Origin: DATLLN01 sp963809205
GTDB taxonomy: Bacteria; Actinomycetota; Thermoleophilia; Gaiellales; JAICJC01
Length of the DNA: 64,000 nucleotides
Direction: 5' to 3'
NCBI GenBank assembly: GCA_963809205.1
Contig: CAWEIS010000010.1
Coordinates: forward strand, 186,001-250,000
The translations under genes and the position numbers were made by a program. Of this stretch, positions 26,288 through 37,195 are shown in pieces. The notes beneath the pieces were generated by a model. It saw nothing but the letters and a program-made list of their open reading frames with translations, was not told the origin of the DNA and did not search any database. Position 1 is the first letter of the stretch; each line of letters starts with the position of its first letter.

Positions 26288-29097
26288 TCACTCGTACTGC
26301 AGCGCCTCCAGCACGTTCAGCTTCGCCGCCCGCCGTGCGGGCAGGATCGCCGCCAGCACGCCGAAGATCGTGGCCACGATCAGGAAGCCGAACAGCTGGC
26401 TGTACGGCACGACGAACACCAGGCCCTGGTCGGCCAGGCCCTGGGCAACGATCCAGCCGAACAGCAGCCCGACACAGATGCCGAAGATGCCGCCGATGAT
26501 CGCCGTGATCGTCGACTCGTAACGGATCACACGGCGCAGCTGACGGCGGGTCATCCCCACCGCCCGCAGCATGCCGATCTCCCGCGTCCGCTCGAACACC
26601 GACAGCGCCAGCGTGTTGACGATCCCGATCAGGCTGATGATCAGGCACATCGCCAGCAGGATGTAGAGGAACATCAGCAGGCCGTTGACGAAGTCCTCGG
26701 CGTCCTTCTTGTACTGGGCGTTGGTCTGCACCTTGGCCGCCGGGAACGACTTCAGCGCCTGCGTGATCGCCTTCTGCGCCTGCGCGCCGGCGGGCCCGGG
26801 CTCGAACGAGACCAGCACGATCTGCGGGTCCTTGCCGCCCGGCGCGAACGTGTCCAGCGTCTTCGACGGGATGATCAGGCCGGTCATCAGGTTCGGGTCC
26901 TTGTACTCGCCCGCGACCGTCAGGTGCAGCTTGTTGTCGTCGATGCTGGTCAGGTTGAAGGTGTCGCCCGTGCTCAGGTCGTGCGACTTGGCGAACTGCT
27001 CCTCGATCAGCGCCTGGTCGGGCGTCGAGGTCGTGCAGCAGCTTGTCCGACCCGCCGTTCAGCCAGTCGAACTTGTAGACGTTCGAGAAGGTCGCGGGGT
27101 CGACGCCGTTGACGGTGTCGGTACCGCCGTTGTTGATCTTGGCCTCCGTGAACTGGATGCCGCTGGCCGTCTGGACGCCGGGCACCCTGCCCGCCGCCTG
27201 TACCACCGGCGCCGGGATCGACTGGAAGTTCTGGCCCTGGATGATCATGTCGCTGGTGATCGAGCGGTCGATCGCGCCCAGGAACGAGTCCTTGAAGCCG
27301 TTGACGAACACCGCCACGAACACGATCAGGGCGACGCCGATCATCAGCGCCGCCGACGTCACCGCCGTCCTGCCCGGGTTGCGTGACGTGTTCTCCCGGG
27401 CCAGCACGCCGGCCGTCGGCGAGGATGCGTCCCACGGCCACTCGCGCGGCCGCCGCTCCCACAGCACCAGCACGAACGTGCTGCCGAAGGCCAGCACGAT
27501 GGCGACGCCGATCAGCGTCCCGGTGCTGACCCCGCCGATCAGGATCACCACCACGATCAGCGCCGTGATCAGGCCGACCCAGACGTAGCCGAGCGTCAGC
27601 CCATAGCCGACGCGCCGCACCAGCGGCCCGACGAACGGGATCCGGTCGCGGACGCCGCCCAGGAACCGCCACACGCGGAGCGAGAGCTCGAGCACGGCGC
27701 CCAGCACGGCGGCGATGGGGACGATCAGCAGGCGCGAGAGCATGGCGACGCCCAGGAAGGCGATGATCGCGCCGGCGGCCATCGTCAGCAGGATCCGGGT
27801 GCCGCTGCCGCTGCCCCGGATGGCGATACGCGATCATGCCGACGCCCAGCGCCGCCATGGCCACGCCGATGTAAGGCACGTACGGCGCCAGCCGGCCGGC
27901 CGGGAGCACGAAGCCCTCGCGCAGCGCCGCTATCGGCGGCACACGGGTGGCTTTCAGCGCCGGTGCGATGGACGCAACCAGCGCCGCGCCGAGGCCGACG
28001 CCGAGCGGCAACAGGACGCTCCAGACGAGGGGGATCGAGATCGCGGCCGTCGGCAGGTCGACGCCGGCCGCCTTGAACAGCGCGTTCAGCCCGACGGCCA
28101 GCAGGATGCCGAAGCCGATCCCGATCAACGAGGCGACCAGCCCCATCAGCGCGGCCTCGACCAGCACCGACCGCAGCACCTGGCGGCGGCTGGCGCCCAG
28201 CGTCCGCAGCATCGCGAACTCGCGCATCCGCTGGGCCACGGTGATCGAGTAGGTGTTGAAGATGATGAACAGGCCCACGAATACCGCCGCGCCGGCGAAG
28301 GCGAGCAGGATGTAGGTGATGAAGTTGGTCGAGCCCTCGACCTGGCTGGTCTGCTCGTCGGCGTTCTCGGTGCCGGTCTGCACCTTGACGTCGCTCGGCA
28401 CGACCTCCTGCACGTTGTGCTTGAGCTCGGTGGGCGAGACGCCGTCCGCCGCCTGCAGATACACGACCGAGGTCTTGCCCACGCGGTCGTACCACTGCTG
28501 TGCGTCGGCGAAGGTCGTCACCACCAGTGTGGCGCCGCCGATCGACGAGACGCCGGCCAGCTTGAAGACGCCGGAGATGGTGACCGGCACGGCGCCCTTG
28601 TCGGTGGCCAGCTTGACCTGATCGCCGGTCTTCAGGTGCTCGTCGTTCGCGAGCTTCTGGTTGATCGCGACGGTGCCCTCGTCTGGGGGGCCACCGCTGG
28701 TGAACTGGGAGTTGGAGAAGGGCTCGGTGACGTACGAGAAGACCAGGTTGGGCGCGCCGCCCGAGCCGGTCACGTACTTGCCGTCGATGACGATCGAGCC
28801 GGTGGCCTGGATCTGGCCCTCGGCCTTCTCGACGCCGTCGGCGGTCTTGGCGGTGGCGATCACCGACTCGGGAAGCGGGCCGGCCACCGCGCCGTTGTCG
28901 GACGTGAAGGCCGTCTGCTTTGAGAGCACGACGTCGATGCCCTTGTTGCTCTCGTGGAAGATGGCCGAGAACGCGTTGTTGATCTGGTCGCGGAGGATGA
29001 AGGTGCCGGTGATCATCGACGTGCCGAGCACGATCGAGAGCGCCGTCAGCACCGTGCGGAGCTTGCGGCCCCACAGTCCGCGGAGGGCTACCTGCAT
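26288..29097 (-). CDS. MacB/FtsX-type ABC transporter permease (two frameshifts)
   Basis: A roughly 930-residue permease with two FtsX domains. Start ATG 29097 overlaps the ATPase stop. The N-terminus has WGRKLRTVLTALSIVLGTSMI, an extracytoplasmic MacB-like domain, then FITYILLAFAGAAVFVGLFIIFNTYSI and QRMREFAMLRTLGASRRQV, the first FtsX set. A central pair of helices follows, then a second FtsX set ending near ARRAAKLNVLEALQYE. Reading frame changes near 27826 (extra base) and 27020. With the ATPase it forms an exporter of unknown cargo or a mechanotransmission complex. Confidence 0.85.
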
Positions 29098-29846
29098 CAC
29101 AGCGCGCTGACCTCCGCCATCGCCGCCAGCACGTCCGAGGCCTCGGAGCACCGCTGGTCGCGGACGATCTGGCCGTCCGCCAGGAACAGCACGCGGTCGG
29201 CCATCGCCGCGGCGTTGGCGTCATGGGTGACCATCACGGTGGTCTGCCCGTAGGTCGTCACCATGCTGCGCAGCAGGTTCAGGATCTCGCCGCTGGTTGC
29301 CGAGTCGAGGTTGCCGGTCGGCTCGTCCGCGAACATCACGGTCGGCCGAGACGCCAGCGCGCGGGCGATCGCCACGCGCTGCTGCTGGCCGCCGGACAGC
29401 TCGGACGGCCGGTGCTTGCGGCGGTCGCCGAGCCCGACCTGCTCGATGATCTCGTTCGCCCAGGTCTGGTCGACGTTCTCGCCGGCCAGCCGCAGCGGCA
29501 GCAGGATGTTCTCCTCCGCCGTGAGCATGGGCAGCAGGTTGAAGAACTGGAAGATGAACCCGATGTGGTCTCGCCGCAGCTGGGTCAGCTGCGTGTCGGA
29601 CATCGTGGTGATGTCGTTGCCGGCGATGGATACACGGCCGGTGGTGGGCAGATCGAGGCCCGCCAGGATATGCATCAGCGTGGACTTGCCCGACCCTGAC
29701 GGCCCCATGACGGCGGTGAACTGCCCGGTGGGGATCGTCAGCGAGACGCCTCGAAGTGCCTCGACGGCTGTGTCGCCCACGCCGTATGTGCGGGTGATGT
29801 CGAACGCCTCGACGGCAGCATTCGGCTCACTGTGGTGTTCGGTCAT
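29097..29846 (-). CDS. ABC transporter ATP-binding protein, MacB/LolD type
   Basis: A 249-residue ATPase: Walker A GPSGSGKS at 48-55, Q-loop FQFFNLLPMLTAEEN (a LolD/MacB-specific motif), signature LSGGQQQRVAIARALA, Walker B MFADEPTGNLD, H-loop VTHDANAAAMADR. ATG 29846 is chosen for its near-perfect ribosome site GGAAGGAGGT 3 bases before it. It is followed by the long FtsX-type permease with a 1-base overlap, so both form one exporter. Confidence 0.93.
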   Translation of the reverse strand: MTEHHSEPNAAVEAFDITRTYGVGDTAVEALRGVSLTIPTGQFTAVMGPSGSGKSTLMHILAGLDLPTTGRVSIAGNDITTMSDTQLTQLRRDHIGFIFQFFNLLPMLTAEENILLPLRLAGENVDQTWANEIIEQVGLGDRRKHRPSELSGGQQQRVAIARALASRPTVMFADEPTGNLDSATSGEILNLLRSMVTTYGQTTVMVTHDANAAAMADRVLFLADGQIVRDQRCSEASDVLAAMAEVSAL

Positions 29847-29909
29847 GCGACCTCCTTCCCAGTCCGCCTCCTCGCCTTGCACGATAGCGAAGGCGGTGTG
29901 ACGGGATCG

Positions 29910-30182
29910 TTACCGCGACTCGGTGCGGCAGATGTCGAGCACGAGAGCCACCAGCTCACCCAGCCGGGCGTCGGACAGCGGGCCGTCGTTGACCGCCCGC
30001 AGGTCGTCCAGCAGCCGCTCCTCGCGGCCGGGGTCGCTGATCGGATATCCATGCTCGCGCTTGTGGCTGAACAGCGCGGAGACCAGCTCGATCCGCTGGT
30101 TCAGGGCACCGACGATCGCCGCGTCCTGTTCGGTGATGCGGCGGCGGTACTCCTGGACGGCGGGGTCGTCGGCGGGCTCCAC
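29910..30182 (-). CDS. chorismate mutase, AroQ type
   Basis: A 90-residue helical protein converting chorismate to prephenate for phenylalanine and tyrosine synthesis. The AroQ active-site pattern is present: R in YRRRITEQDAAIVGALNQRIELVSAL, then HKREHGYPISDPGREERLLDDL with the conserved K and R/E residues, and a last helix LVALVLDI. No fused dehydratase or dehydrogenase domain. It is monofunctional and probably transcribed alone or with the downstream CPBP gene. Confidence 0.85.
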   Translation of the reverse strand: MEPADDPAVQEYRRRITEQDAAIVGALNQRIELVSALFSHKREHGYPISDPGREERLLDDLRAVNDGPLSDARLGELVALVLDICRTESR

Positions 30183-30203
30183 GGTCGGCAGAGTGTACCG
30201 AGG

Positions 30204-30878
30204 TCAGGAGGTGGCCAGTGCGATCACCAGCGCCGTCAGGTTGACCGCCGCGTGCGCTGCCATGCCAGGCAACACACTGTCGGATCGGCGCCGCACCTCC
30301 CCCAGGGCGAGGCCGGCGATGGCGACCACCGGCAGCACGCGGATCGTGCCGTGCGCGATCGCGAACAGGCCGGCGGTCAGCCCGAGGGCGTGGCTGCCGA
30401 ACGCGGCGAACCCGAGCCCGCGGAACAGCAGCTCCTCGCAGATCGGGCACGAGCACCACCAGCACGGCGATCGCGACCGCCAGCAGCGCCCACTCCGAGC
30501 CGTCGCGCGGTCCGCGGTCCGGTGCGATGCCCTGGGCCTCGTCGCCGTGCAGCAGCGGCTCCAGCGACCAGGCTGGACACGAGGATCACCGCGAAGGCGC
30601 CCGCGGCCAGTTGCGCCGCCCGCACGGGATCGACGCTGCGGATCGCCAGCACCGGGCGGATCGAGCGCGTCGAGACCCACGCGGCGAACAGCGCGTAGCC
30701 GCCGATCACCAGCGCCGTGACGGCGGCCGCGCGCAACGTACGACGCTTTGTAGACGCCGTTCGACTGGTCGGTGGTGGTCGCCAGGTTGGCGGCGATGAA
30801 GTTCGCGGTGAAGACGACCGCCGGCGGCAGCATCCACCAGGGCGAGACCCGCGTCCGCTGGGGATGCTCCGCGCTCAC
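30204..30878 (-). CDS. CPBP family intramembrane metalloprotease (three frameshifts)
   Basis: Start GTG 30878 overlaps the HAD stop (GTGA). The chain reads WWMLPPAVVFTANFIAANL, breaks near 30745, continues with ALVIGGYALFAAW and GAFAVILVSSLV, breaks near 30565 and 30440, and ends with the family hallmark CEELLFRGLGFAAFG, then AIAHGTIRVLPVVAIAGLALGEV and MAAHAAVNLTALV. The EE...R and two H motifs are the catalytic glutamates and histidines of CAAX/bacteriocin-processing proteases. Reassembled length is about 224 residues. Substrate unknown. Confidence 0.75.
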   Translation of the reverse strand: MSAEHPQRTRVSPWWMLPPAVVFTANFIAANLATTTDQSNGVYKASYVARGRRHGAGDRRLRAVRRVGLDALDPPGAGDPQRRSRAGGATGRGRLRGDPRVQPGRWSRCCTATRPRASHRTADRATARSGRCWRSRSPCWWCSCPICEELLFRGLGFAAFGSHALGLTAGLFAIAHGTIRVLPVVAIAGLALGEVRRRSDSVLPGMAAHAAVNLTALVIALATS

Positions 30879-31533
30879 AGCAGCGAGGCGACCTCGGTCA
30901 GCCGGGCGATCGTCCCCGGCCGGCCGCCGTCGCGGTCGATGATCCTGCACGTCGATGCCCGCCGCGCGGGCGCCGTCGCCGTCGGCCTCCGGCGTGTCTC
31001 CGACGTGCAGCGCCTGCCCCGGCGCGAGCCCGAGCCGCTCCAGCGCCACCCGGAACGGTGCCGGATCGGGCTTCGATGCGCCGGTCGCCGCCGAGGTGAC
31101 GACCACGTCGAACGCCAGCCCCAGCCCGGCTGAGCACCTCGTCCAGGCTGTAGTCCCAGTTCGACACGACGGCAGCCCGGACGCTGCGCCGCTCGAGCTC
31201 GGCCAGCGTGGGGGCGACATCGTCGAAGCGGCGGTACGCGATCGAGTCGCCCAGCGTCGCCACCGCGGCCTCGGGGGTGACCGGCAGGCTCAGACGCTCG
31301 ACCACGATGTCCGCGCAGTCCAGCTGCAGCGCACGCAGCGACGGCGCGTCGACCGCCTCGTGGCAGTGCGCGGCGAAGTGGGACGCCTCGGCGAGGAACG
31401 CCGCCTCGACGTCCGCCCGGTCGCGGTCGAGCCCCAGCCGGTCGCGCACCGCGCGGTGCAGCCGGCCGAACGGATCGTCGAGCTCGAACAGCGTCCCGAA
31501 GGCGTCGAACAGCACCGCCTGGTAGCGGGTCAC
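30875..31533 (-). CDS. HAD-superfamily hydrolase (two frameshifts)
   Basis: A roughly 220-residue haloacid-dehalogenase-type phosphatase. Motif I is FDAFGTLFEL near the N-terminus, motif II VVSNWD, motif III lysine in SKPDPAPF, motif IV HVGDTPEADGDGARAAGI. The frame shifts near 31130 (after LSRAG) and near 30945 (after AGIDV). GTG 31533 overlaps the stop of the upstream lipoprotein gene. The FDAFGTLFEL motif places it with 2-haloacid dehalogenase/HDHD3-like members. Natural substrate unknown. Confidence 0.75.
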
Positions 31534-32457
31534 GGGCTCTTGCCGGAGCCCGCGAGGTTCGGATGCAGGTCGCGCGCGAGCGTCCGCAGCGAGTCGACGA
31601 CTCGCGGTCCGCTGCGGTCGAGCACGGCGTCGGGCACGATCGCGAACCGCTTGTTGGCGATCGCCGGAAGCTTGCGGGTGGACTTCGCCTCGCGCAACCC
31701 CTCCAGCGTCACGCCGCTGGCCGCCACGGCCAGGTACACCTGCGGTGCGGCCGCCGCGCAGCTTGGCCGGGCCGAACGGCTTGTTGATGTCGGCGGCGGC
31801 GGCCACGTTCTGCCCGCCCGCCATCGAGATCAGGTCGGCCGCCAGCGACTGCGCGCCGATCGTGTAGAAGTAGCCGCGGTCGACGAACACCGGCACCGCG
31901 GGATCGCCGGCGTAGGTCGAACGGATCGCGGCGATCTTGCGCTGCATCTCGGTGTAGAGGCGATGGGAGGCGGCGCCATGGCCGGTCAGCAGGCCGGTCT
32001 GCAGGATGTCGTGCTCGATCCCCTGGACCGAACGGTCGTCCGTCACGTACACGTCCGCGCCGGCCTTCAGGCCGAGGCTGTCGGCGGCTGCGATCGAGCC
32101 GATCAGCTCGGCCGGCACGATCACCAGGTCGGGGCGCGCCTTGCGCACCTTCTCCACCGAGATATTGCCCTGCGCGTCGAGCATGGACTTGATGTGCGTC
32201 GCGGCCGGCGGGTAGTTCTCGGTGCCCGTGCCGCCGACGATCTGCTTGCCCGCGCCGTAGGTGAAGGCCGCCTCGGTGATGCCCGGGTCGAGCGACACGA
32301 CGCGCTTCGGGGCCTGCAGCACCTTGACCTCGCGGCCCATCGCGTCGTCCGCCTGCTGCGGAAAGGGCGGCAGCGCGCCGATCGGCTCGTGCTTCTGGCC
32401 GCAGGACGCACCAAGCAGCATGACCGCCAGGGCGGCGAGCACGAGGGGGAGGCGCAT
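31530..32457 (-). CDS. BtuF/FecB-like ABC binding lipoprotein (one frameshift)
   Basis: A roughly 308-residue helical-backbone metal/cobalamin/siderophore binding protein. The signal peptide ends in the lipobox LGASC (cysteine near residue 19). Family blocks: KRVVSLDPGITEAAFTYGAG, then RKARPDLVIVPAELIGSIA, then FVDRGYFYTIGAQSLAADLISMAGGQN. The frame changes near 31760, then MYLAVAASGVTLEGL and VPDAVLDRSGPRVVDSLRTLA finish the fold. No permease or ATPase lies nearby, so it is an orphan. Minus-strand -10 TACAAT lies 8 bases before the ATG. Confidence 0.75.
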
Positions 32458-32465
32458 GAACGGCG

Positions 32466-32475
32466 ATTGTAGTCT
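32466..32475. promoter_or_regulatory. overlapping divergent -10 boxes
   Basis: Only 24 bases separate two divergent ATGs (32457 and 32482). TACAAT on the minus strand (32466-32471) and TAGTCT on the plus strand (32470-32475) share two bases, so both promoters overlap and both messages would be leaderless or nearly so. Confidence 0.45.
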
Positions 32476-32481
32476 TCGCCC

Positions 32482-32929
32482 ATGGGCCGCCGTAGCGCTC
32501 TGTTCTGGGCGGTGATCGCCGTTGCCCTGCTGGGCCTCGCGATCTACCTGCCCGCCTACGTGGCCCGCTCGGCCACTGCGCCCGACGGCCCGGTCGACTT
32601 CCTGTCCAGCCCGCTCGACGGCTGGCGGTTCATGGTCGACGCGACCCGCAAGGTGCCGGATGCACGCGGTCGGCACGCCGGCCGAGGCGCGGGCGCGCGC
32701 CGTCTCGCTGTTCGCCGCCACCGGCGTCCAGCCCACCCGGGTCGACCTGCTGTACGTCCCCGGAGGTGAGCTTCGCGTCGGATCGGGGCAGGGGAGCCAC
32801 ATGCAGCCGACGAACTCCACATTGGTCTGGCGAGTGACCGGCCGGACGCGGCCGGATGGCCCGCTGGTCACGGTCGGCCTGATCGACCTGTCGACGGGTG
32901 CCCTGGTCTATGACGTTCGAGACGACTGA
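32482..32929 (+). CDS. membrane-anchored protein of unknown function (one frameshift)
   Basis: About 148 residues when read across a break near 32660. N-terminal signal anchor: ALFWAVIAVALLGLAIYLPAYVA. The outside part has SSPLDGWRFMVDATRKVP, then GTPAEARARAVSLFAATGVQPTRVDLLYVPGG and STLVWRVTGRTRPDG, ending DLSTGALVYDVRDD. No family recognised. It overlaps the MscS gene by 20 bases, suggesting cotranscription and a role at the envelope. Confidence 0.6.
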
Positions 32930-33737
32930 CAGCAGCAGCTGGTTTGCGGACAACTGGCCGACGATTGCCATCGTCCTGGGCGCGATCGTGGCGGTGATCG
33001 TGATCGACCGCGCGATGGCCGCCAAGGGCCGGGCCTGGGCCGAGCGGCTGCCCGCGGCCGACCAGGCGATGCTGATCACCCGGTACCGGCTGCTGCGCCG
33101 CGTCGTGATGGCCGTGATCGGCTTCCTGGGCGTGATGGCGGTGCTGCTGTCGGTCGACGAGACGCGGTCCTGGGCGCAGGCCGTGATCGCGTCGTCCACC
33201 GTGCTGGGATTGGTGATCGGTTTCGCCGCGCGCTCAACGCTGGCAAACTTCGTAGCCGGCGTGATGATCGCCATCAATCAGCCCGTGCGCCTCGGCGACC
33301 GGGCGCAGATCGGCGACGTCGAGGGAAGCGTGGAGGACATCGGGCTCACATACACACGGCTGCGCACGCCGGACAATCGGCGGGTGCTGATCCCCAACGA
33401 GGAGCTCGCGGGCGGCCGCGTCGTCAACATGACGCTGGTCGACCCGGTCAGTCTGGCCCAGGTCAAGATCTGGGTGCCGCTGTCGTCCGACCACGACCGC
33501 GTGCGCGAGGCGCTCGCCGAGCTGGTGCCGCCGGCCCCGGGCCGCGTCGGCGACCGGCCCGACCCGGGCGTCGCGGTGGCGGACCTGACCGAGACGTCGG
33601 CGGCGTTCACGATCGGCGTCTGGGTGTCGGATCCCCAGCAGGCGCTGAAGACATCAGCCTGGCTGCGTGAGCGCGCGCTGTCGCGCCTGGCCGTTGAGGG
33701 CATCTTCCAGGGCGTGAGCGCCGAGGTGGGCGGATGA
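32910..33737 (+). CDS. MscS-type mechanosensitive channel
   Basis: A 275-residue small-conductance channel. Three hydrophobic helices (TIAIVLGAIVAVIVI; VVMAVIGFLGVMAVLL; the pore helix AVIASSTVLGLVIGFAARSTLANFVAGVMIAI), then the beta domain QPVRLGDRAQIGDVEGSVEDIGLTYTRLRTPDNRRVLIPNEEL, hallmark of MscS, and a cytosolic vestibule. It releases solutes on hypo-osmotic shock. ATG 32910 is used; the stop overlaps the next ATG (GGATGA), coupling it to the penicillin-binding protein gene. Confidence 0.9.
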   Translation: MTFETTDSSSWFADNWPTIAIVLGAIVAVIVIDRAMAAKGRAWAERLPAADQAMLITRYRLLRRVVMAVIGFLGVMAVLLSVDETRSWAQAVIASSTVLGLVIGFAARSTLANFVAGVMIAINQPVRLGDRAQIGDVEGSVEDIGLTYTRLRTPDNRRVLIPNEELAGGRVVNMTLVDPVSLAQVKIWVPLSSDHDRVREALAELVPPAPGRVGDRPDPGVAVADLTETSAAFTIGVWVSDPQQALKTSAWLRERALSRLAVEGIFQGVSAEVGG

Positions 33738-35984
33738 CGCCGGGCGGCCCCCCGAACGGCCACGACCAGCGCAAGGCGTACGACGACGTCCTCGAGCACA
33801 TGTCGCACAAGCGCCGCAAGCTGCGTGCGTCGTCGCGTCGCCGTGGCCGCCGCTCCGTGCTGGCGTCGATGTTCGTGGTCGTCGGCATCGGCCTGGGCGT
33901 GCTGCTGATCGGCACCGCCGTCGGCGGCGCCGTGGCCGTCGACGACACGCTGTCGGGCGTCTCGCTGGACTCGCTGCAGCAGGACCCGCCAGGCGTCAAC
34001 AGCCGGATCTACGCCGCCGACGGGTCGTTGCTGACGATCCTGCCGTCGACCGAGAACCGGACGCCCGTCGACAGCAGCCAGATCTCGCCGTGGCTCAAGC
34101 AGGCGACCGTCGCCATCGAGGACCGCCGGTTCTACGAGCACGGCGGCGTCGACTACCAGGGTGTGCTGCGCGCCGCGCTCGACAACCTCGAGGCCGGGCA
34201 GATCGAGCAGGGCGGCTCGACGATCGAGCAGCAGGTAGTGCGCAACCTCTACCTGTCGGACGAGCAGTCGTTCACCCGCAAGATCCGCGAGGCCTACCTG
34301 GCGATGCAGATGTCCGACCGGTGGACGAAGGATCAGATCCTCACCGAGTACCTGAACATCGTCCCCTACGGCGCCATCACCTACGGCTGCGAGGCAGCGG
34401 CGCAGCGCTACTTCGACAAGTCGTGCAAGAAGCCTCAACCTGTGGGAGGCGGCGACGCTCGCCGGCATCCCCCAGAACCCGCTGGTCTACAACCCGGTCG
34501 ACAACCGCCAGGCCGCGAAGCAGCGGCGCAACGACGTGCTCGACGCGATGCTGTCCCAGGGCGTGATCACCCAGCGCCAGCACGACCAGGCCGAGACGCA
34601 CAAGATCATCGTGCACAGCCAGCCCGTTCCTCGACCCGACGCCGTCGAGGTACGGCTACTTCATCTCGTACGTGCGCGACGTGCTGGCCAAGCGCTGGCC
34701 GGCGCAGACGGTGCGCAAGGGCGGCCTGGCCGTTCATACGTCGCTGGACAGGAAGCTGCAGAACGCGGCGCACCAGGCGCTGACGGACAACATCAACTGG
34801 GCCGACGCGCCGGCGGCGGCGATGGTGGCCATCGACCCGCGCACAGGCGAGGTGCTGGCGATGGACTCCTCGGTGCCGTACAGCAAGAGCCAGCAGTTCA
34901 ACTTCCCGGTCGCCGCCCGGCGGCAGTCGGGGTCGACGTTCAAGGCGTTCACGCTGGCCACCGCCATCTCCCAGGGCATCAACCCGGACACGTCGTCCGA
35001 GCTGTCGGCGCACCTGTCCTACACCGTCCCCGGTACGTCGAGCCATGGGAGGTGGACACCGCGGAGGGCAGCGAGTGCAACTGCCCACGCACGATCACCG
35101 AGGGCACGATCGAGTCCGACAACACCGTGTTCGCACGCCTGTCGATCGACGTCGGGCCGAACAACATCGCCGACATGGCGCACAAGCTGGGGATCCCGCG
35201 CTGGATCAACCTGAACACCGGGCCGGCGGTCACGCTCGGCGTCAACCCGGTATCGCCGCTGTGGATGACGTCTGCCTACTCGACGCTGGCTAACAACGGC
35301 ATCCGCCACGCGCCCGACCCGATCGAGACGGTGTCCAGCATCGAGACCGGCAAGACGCTGGAGAAGGACTCGCACAAGGGCAAGCGCGTAATCCCCGACG
35401 GCGTCGCCTATGAGGCCGACTCGGTGCTCGCCCAGACCGTCAACGGCACGGCCAGCAAGACGCCGCTCTACCACGGCGTGCAGGGTGGCAAGACCGGCAC
35501 GACCAACGACCACAAGGACGCCTGGTTCTGCGGGTTCACGCCGACGCTGGCGGCCTGCGTCTGGCTGGGGTACCCGAGGGGCGAGATCCCGATGACCAGC
35601 CTCCCCGTCTACGGCGAGGCGTTCGGCGGCGACTACCCGGCGATCATCTGGACGCAATTCATGAACTCGGCGTTCGCCGCCCGGCCGGCCAAGTTCCCGC
35701 CGGTCGACGCGTGGCCGCTGCCCCAGAACCCGGTGCAGTGGAAGCCGTTCACCTCGCAGTTCCCCACCTACATCCCAACGTGCGCCCGCGGCCAGGTGTC
35801 GACGCCCTCGGCACCGTGCAACACGCCCGTCGCGCCGCCCCCGACCAGCGGTGACACCAAGGGCAACGGCAACGGCAACGGCAATGGCGGCGGTAACGGG
35901 AACGGCGGCGGCGGCAGTGCCGGCGGCGGTGGTGGCGGTGGCGGTGGCGGCGGTGGTGGCGGCGGCTCGACGCCGACGACCTGA
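33734..35984 (+). CDS. class A penicillin-binding protein (three frameshifts)
   Basis: A roughly 750-residue bifunctional peptidoglycan synthase. Single membrane anchor at about 44-66. The glycosyltransferase 51 domain follows (ATVAIEDRRFYEHGGVDYQG, GGSTIEQQVVRNLYL, KILTEYLNIVPYG-like block), then the transpeptidase with SxxK in GSTFKAF, SxN in ESDNTVF, and KTGT in GGKTGTTND. Frame breaks occur near 34435 (extra C), 34630 (extra G) and 35035 (missing C). The C-terminal tail is an Asn/Gly then poly-Gly stretch. It overlaps MoeA by one base. Confidence 0.88.
35860..35970 (+). repeat. Gly/Asn low-complexity tail of the penicillin-binding protein
   Basis: Tandem GGCAAC units grade into GGCGGT/GGTGGC repeats, encoding GN repeats then about 15 consecutive glycines. 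Such tracts are prone to slippage and may vary between strains; glycine tails are common at the outer end of actinobacterial penicillin-binding proteins. Confidence 0.75.
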
Positions 35985-37165
35985 TGCTCAGCCCTGCGCA
36001 CGCCGTCGACCTGATCCGCAAGACCTCACAGCGCCTGGACATAGAGGAGCTGCCGCTCGGCCCCGGCCTGGTCGGGCGCGTGCTGGCGGCTGACGTCCAT
36101 GCGGCCGTCTCGCTGCCGCCGTTCTCGACCTCGGCCATGGACGGCTACGCGGTGCGCGCTGCCGAGCTGGGCAACGGGCCGCTGCCGATCGCGTTTCGGG
36201 TCGCGGCCGGTGACGCGCCGCAGGAGCTTCCGGCCGGCTCCGCGTCGGGTATCGCGACGGGGGCGCCGCTCCCGCCGGGCGCCGACGCGGTCGTGCCGAT
36301 CGAGGAGGCCGAGGAGGTCGACGGCGGGCTGGTGGCCACGGCGCCGCGGCCCGGCGCGCACATCCGCCCGGCCGGCGGCGACATCGAGGCGGGCGGCCTG
36401 GTGGCACCGGCGGGCACCGTGCTCTCACCGTCCGTGGTCGCGGCGATCGCCGCATCGGGCGTCGGCGCCGTGCGGGTGAGCGCCCTGCCGCGGGTCGCCG
36501 TGCTGGCGACCGGCAGCGAGCTGACGCCGCCCGGCGAGCCGCTCAAGCCGGGCCGGATCTACGAGTCGAACCTGGCCTCGATCACGGCGCTGGCGGCCCG
36601 CGCCGGTGTCGAGGTGACGGTGCACGGCGTCGTCCCGGACGACCGTGGCGCGACGGAGCGGATGCTGGCGGAGGCGATCGAGTCGGCGGATGTGGTGGTC
36701 TCGACCGGCGGCGTCAGCGTGGGGCCGCACGACCACGTGAAGCCGGCGCTCGCCGCGCTCGGCGTCGAGGAGATCTTCTGGCGCGTCGCCCACAAGCCCG
36801 GCAAGCCGCTGTGGTTCGGCCGCGCGCCGAGCGGGACGCTGGTCTTCGGCCTCCCCGGGAACCCCGTGTCGTGCCTGGTCACCTTCGAGCTCTTCGTCCG
36901 CGAGGCGCTGGGCGCGATGACCGGCGCCGAGCGGCGCCCGCGTCCAGTCGCGCGGCTGGCGTCGCCGGTGCGCAAGCTCGCCTCGCGCGAGCACGCCGTC
37001 CGCTGCCGGCTGCTGCCGGGGCCTGACGGCATGGAGCTGCATCCCGACAACGTCCAGGATTCGCATCTGATCGTCCACGCCGCCGCGGCGGACGCGATCG
37101 CGCTGGTGCCCACCGGCGAGGGCGACGCCGAGGCCGGCACGCTCCTCGAGTATCTGCCTCTGTAG
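35984..37165 (+). CDS. moeA: molybdopterin molybdenumtransferase MoeA
   Basis: Inserts molybdate into adenylated molybdopterin. The 393-residue protein shows STSAMDGYAVRAAEL (the family N-terminal block), GAPLPPGADAVVPIEE, VLATGSEL, GRIYESNLASITALAARAG, VSTGGVSVGPHDHVKPAL, KPGKPLWFG and GLPGNPVSCLVTFELFV in the normal order; the C-terminal beta barrel is also present. The start overlaps the penicillin-binding protein stop. moaC and moaB lie 11 kb downstream, so the cofactor genes are split in two groups. Confidence 0.94.
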   Translation: MLSPAHAVDLIRKTSQRLDIEELPLGPGLVGRVLAADVHAAVSLPPFSTSAMDGYAVRAAELGNGPLPIAFRVAAGDAPQELPAGSASGIATGAPLPPGADAVVPIEEAEEVDGGLVATAPRPGAHIRPAGGDIEAGGLVAPAGTVLSPSVVAAIAASGVGAVRVSALPRVAVLATGSELTPPGEPLKPGRIYESNLASITALAARAGVEVTVHGVVPDDRGATERMLAEAIESADVVVSTGGVSVGPHDHVKPALAALGVEEIFWRVAHKPGKPLWFGRAPSGTLVFGLPGNPVSCLVTFELFVREALGAMTGAERRPRPVARLASPVRKLASREHAVRCRLLPGPDGMELHPDNVQDSHLIVHAAAADAIALVPTGEGDAEAGTLLEYLPL

Positions 37166-37195
37166 ACGCTTCCCGGCGCGGCCGATATTCCGGTC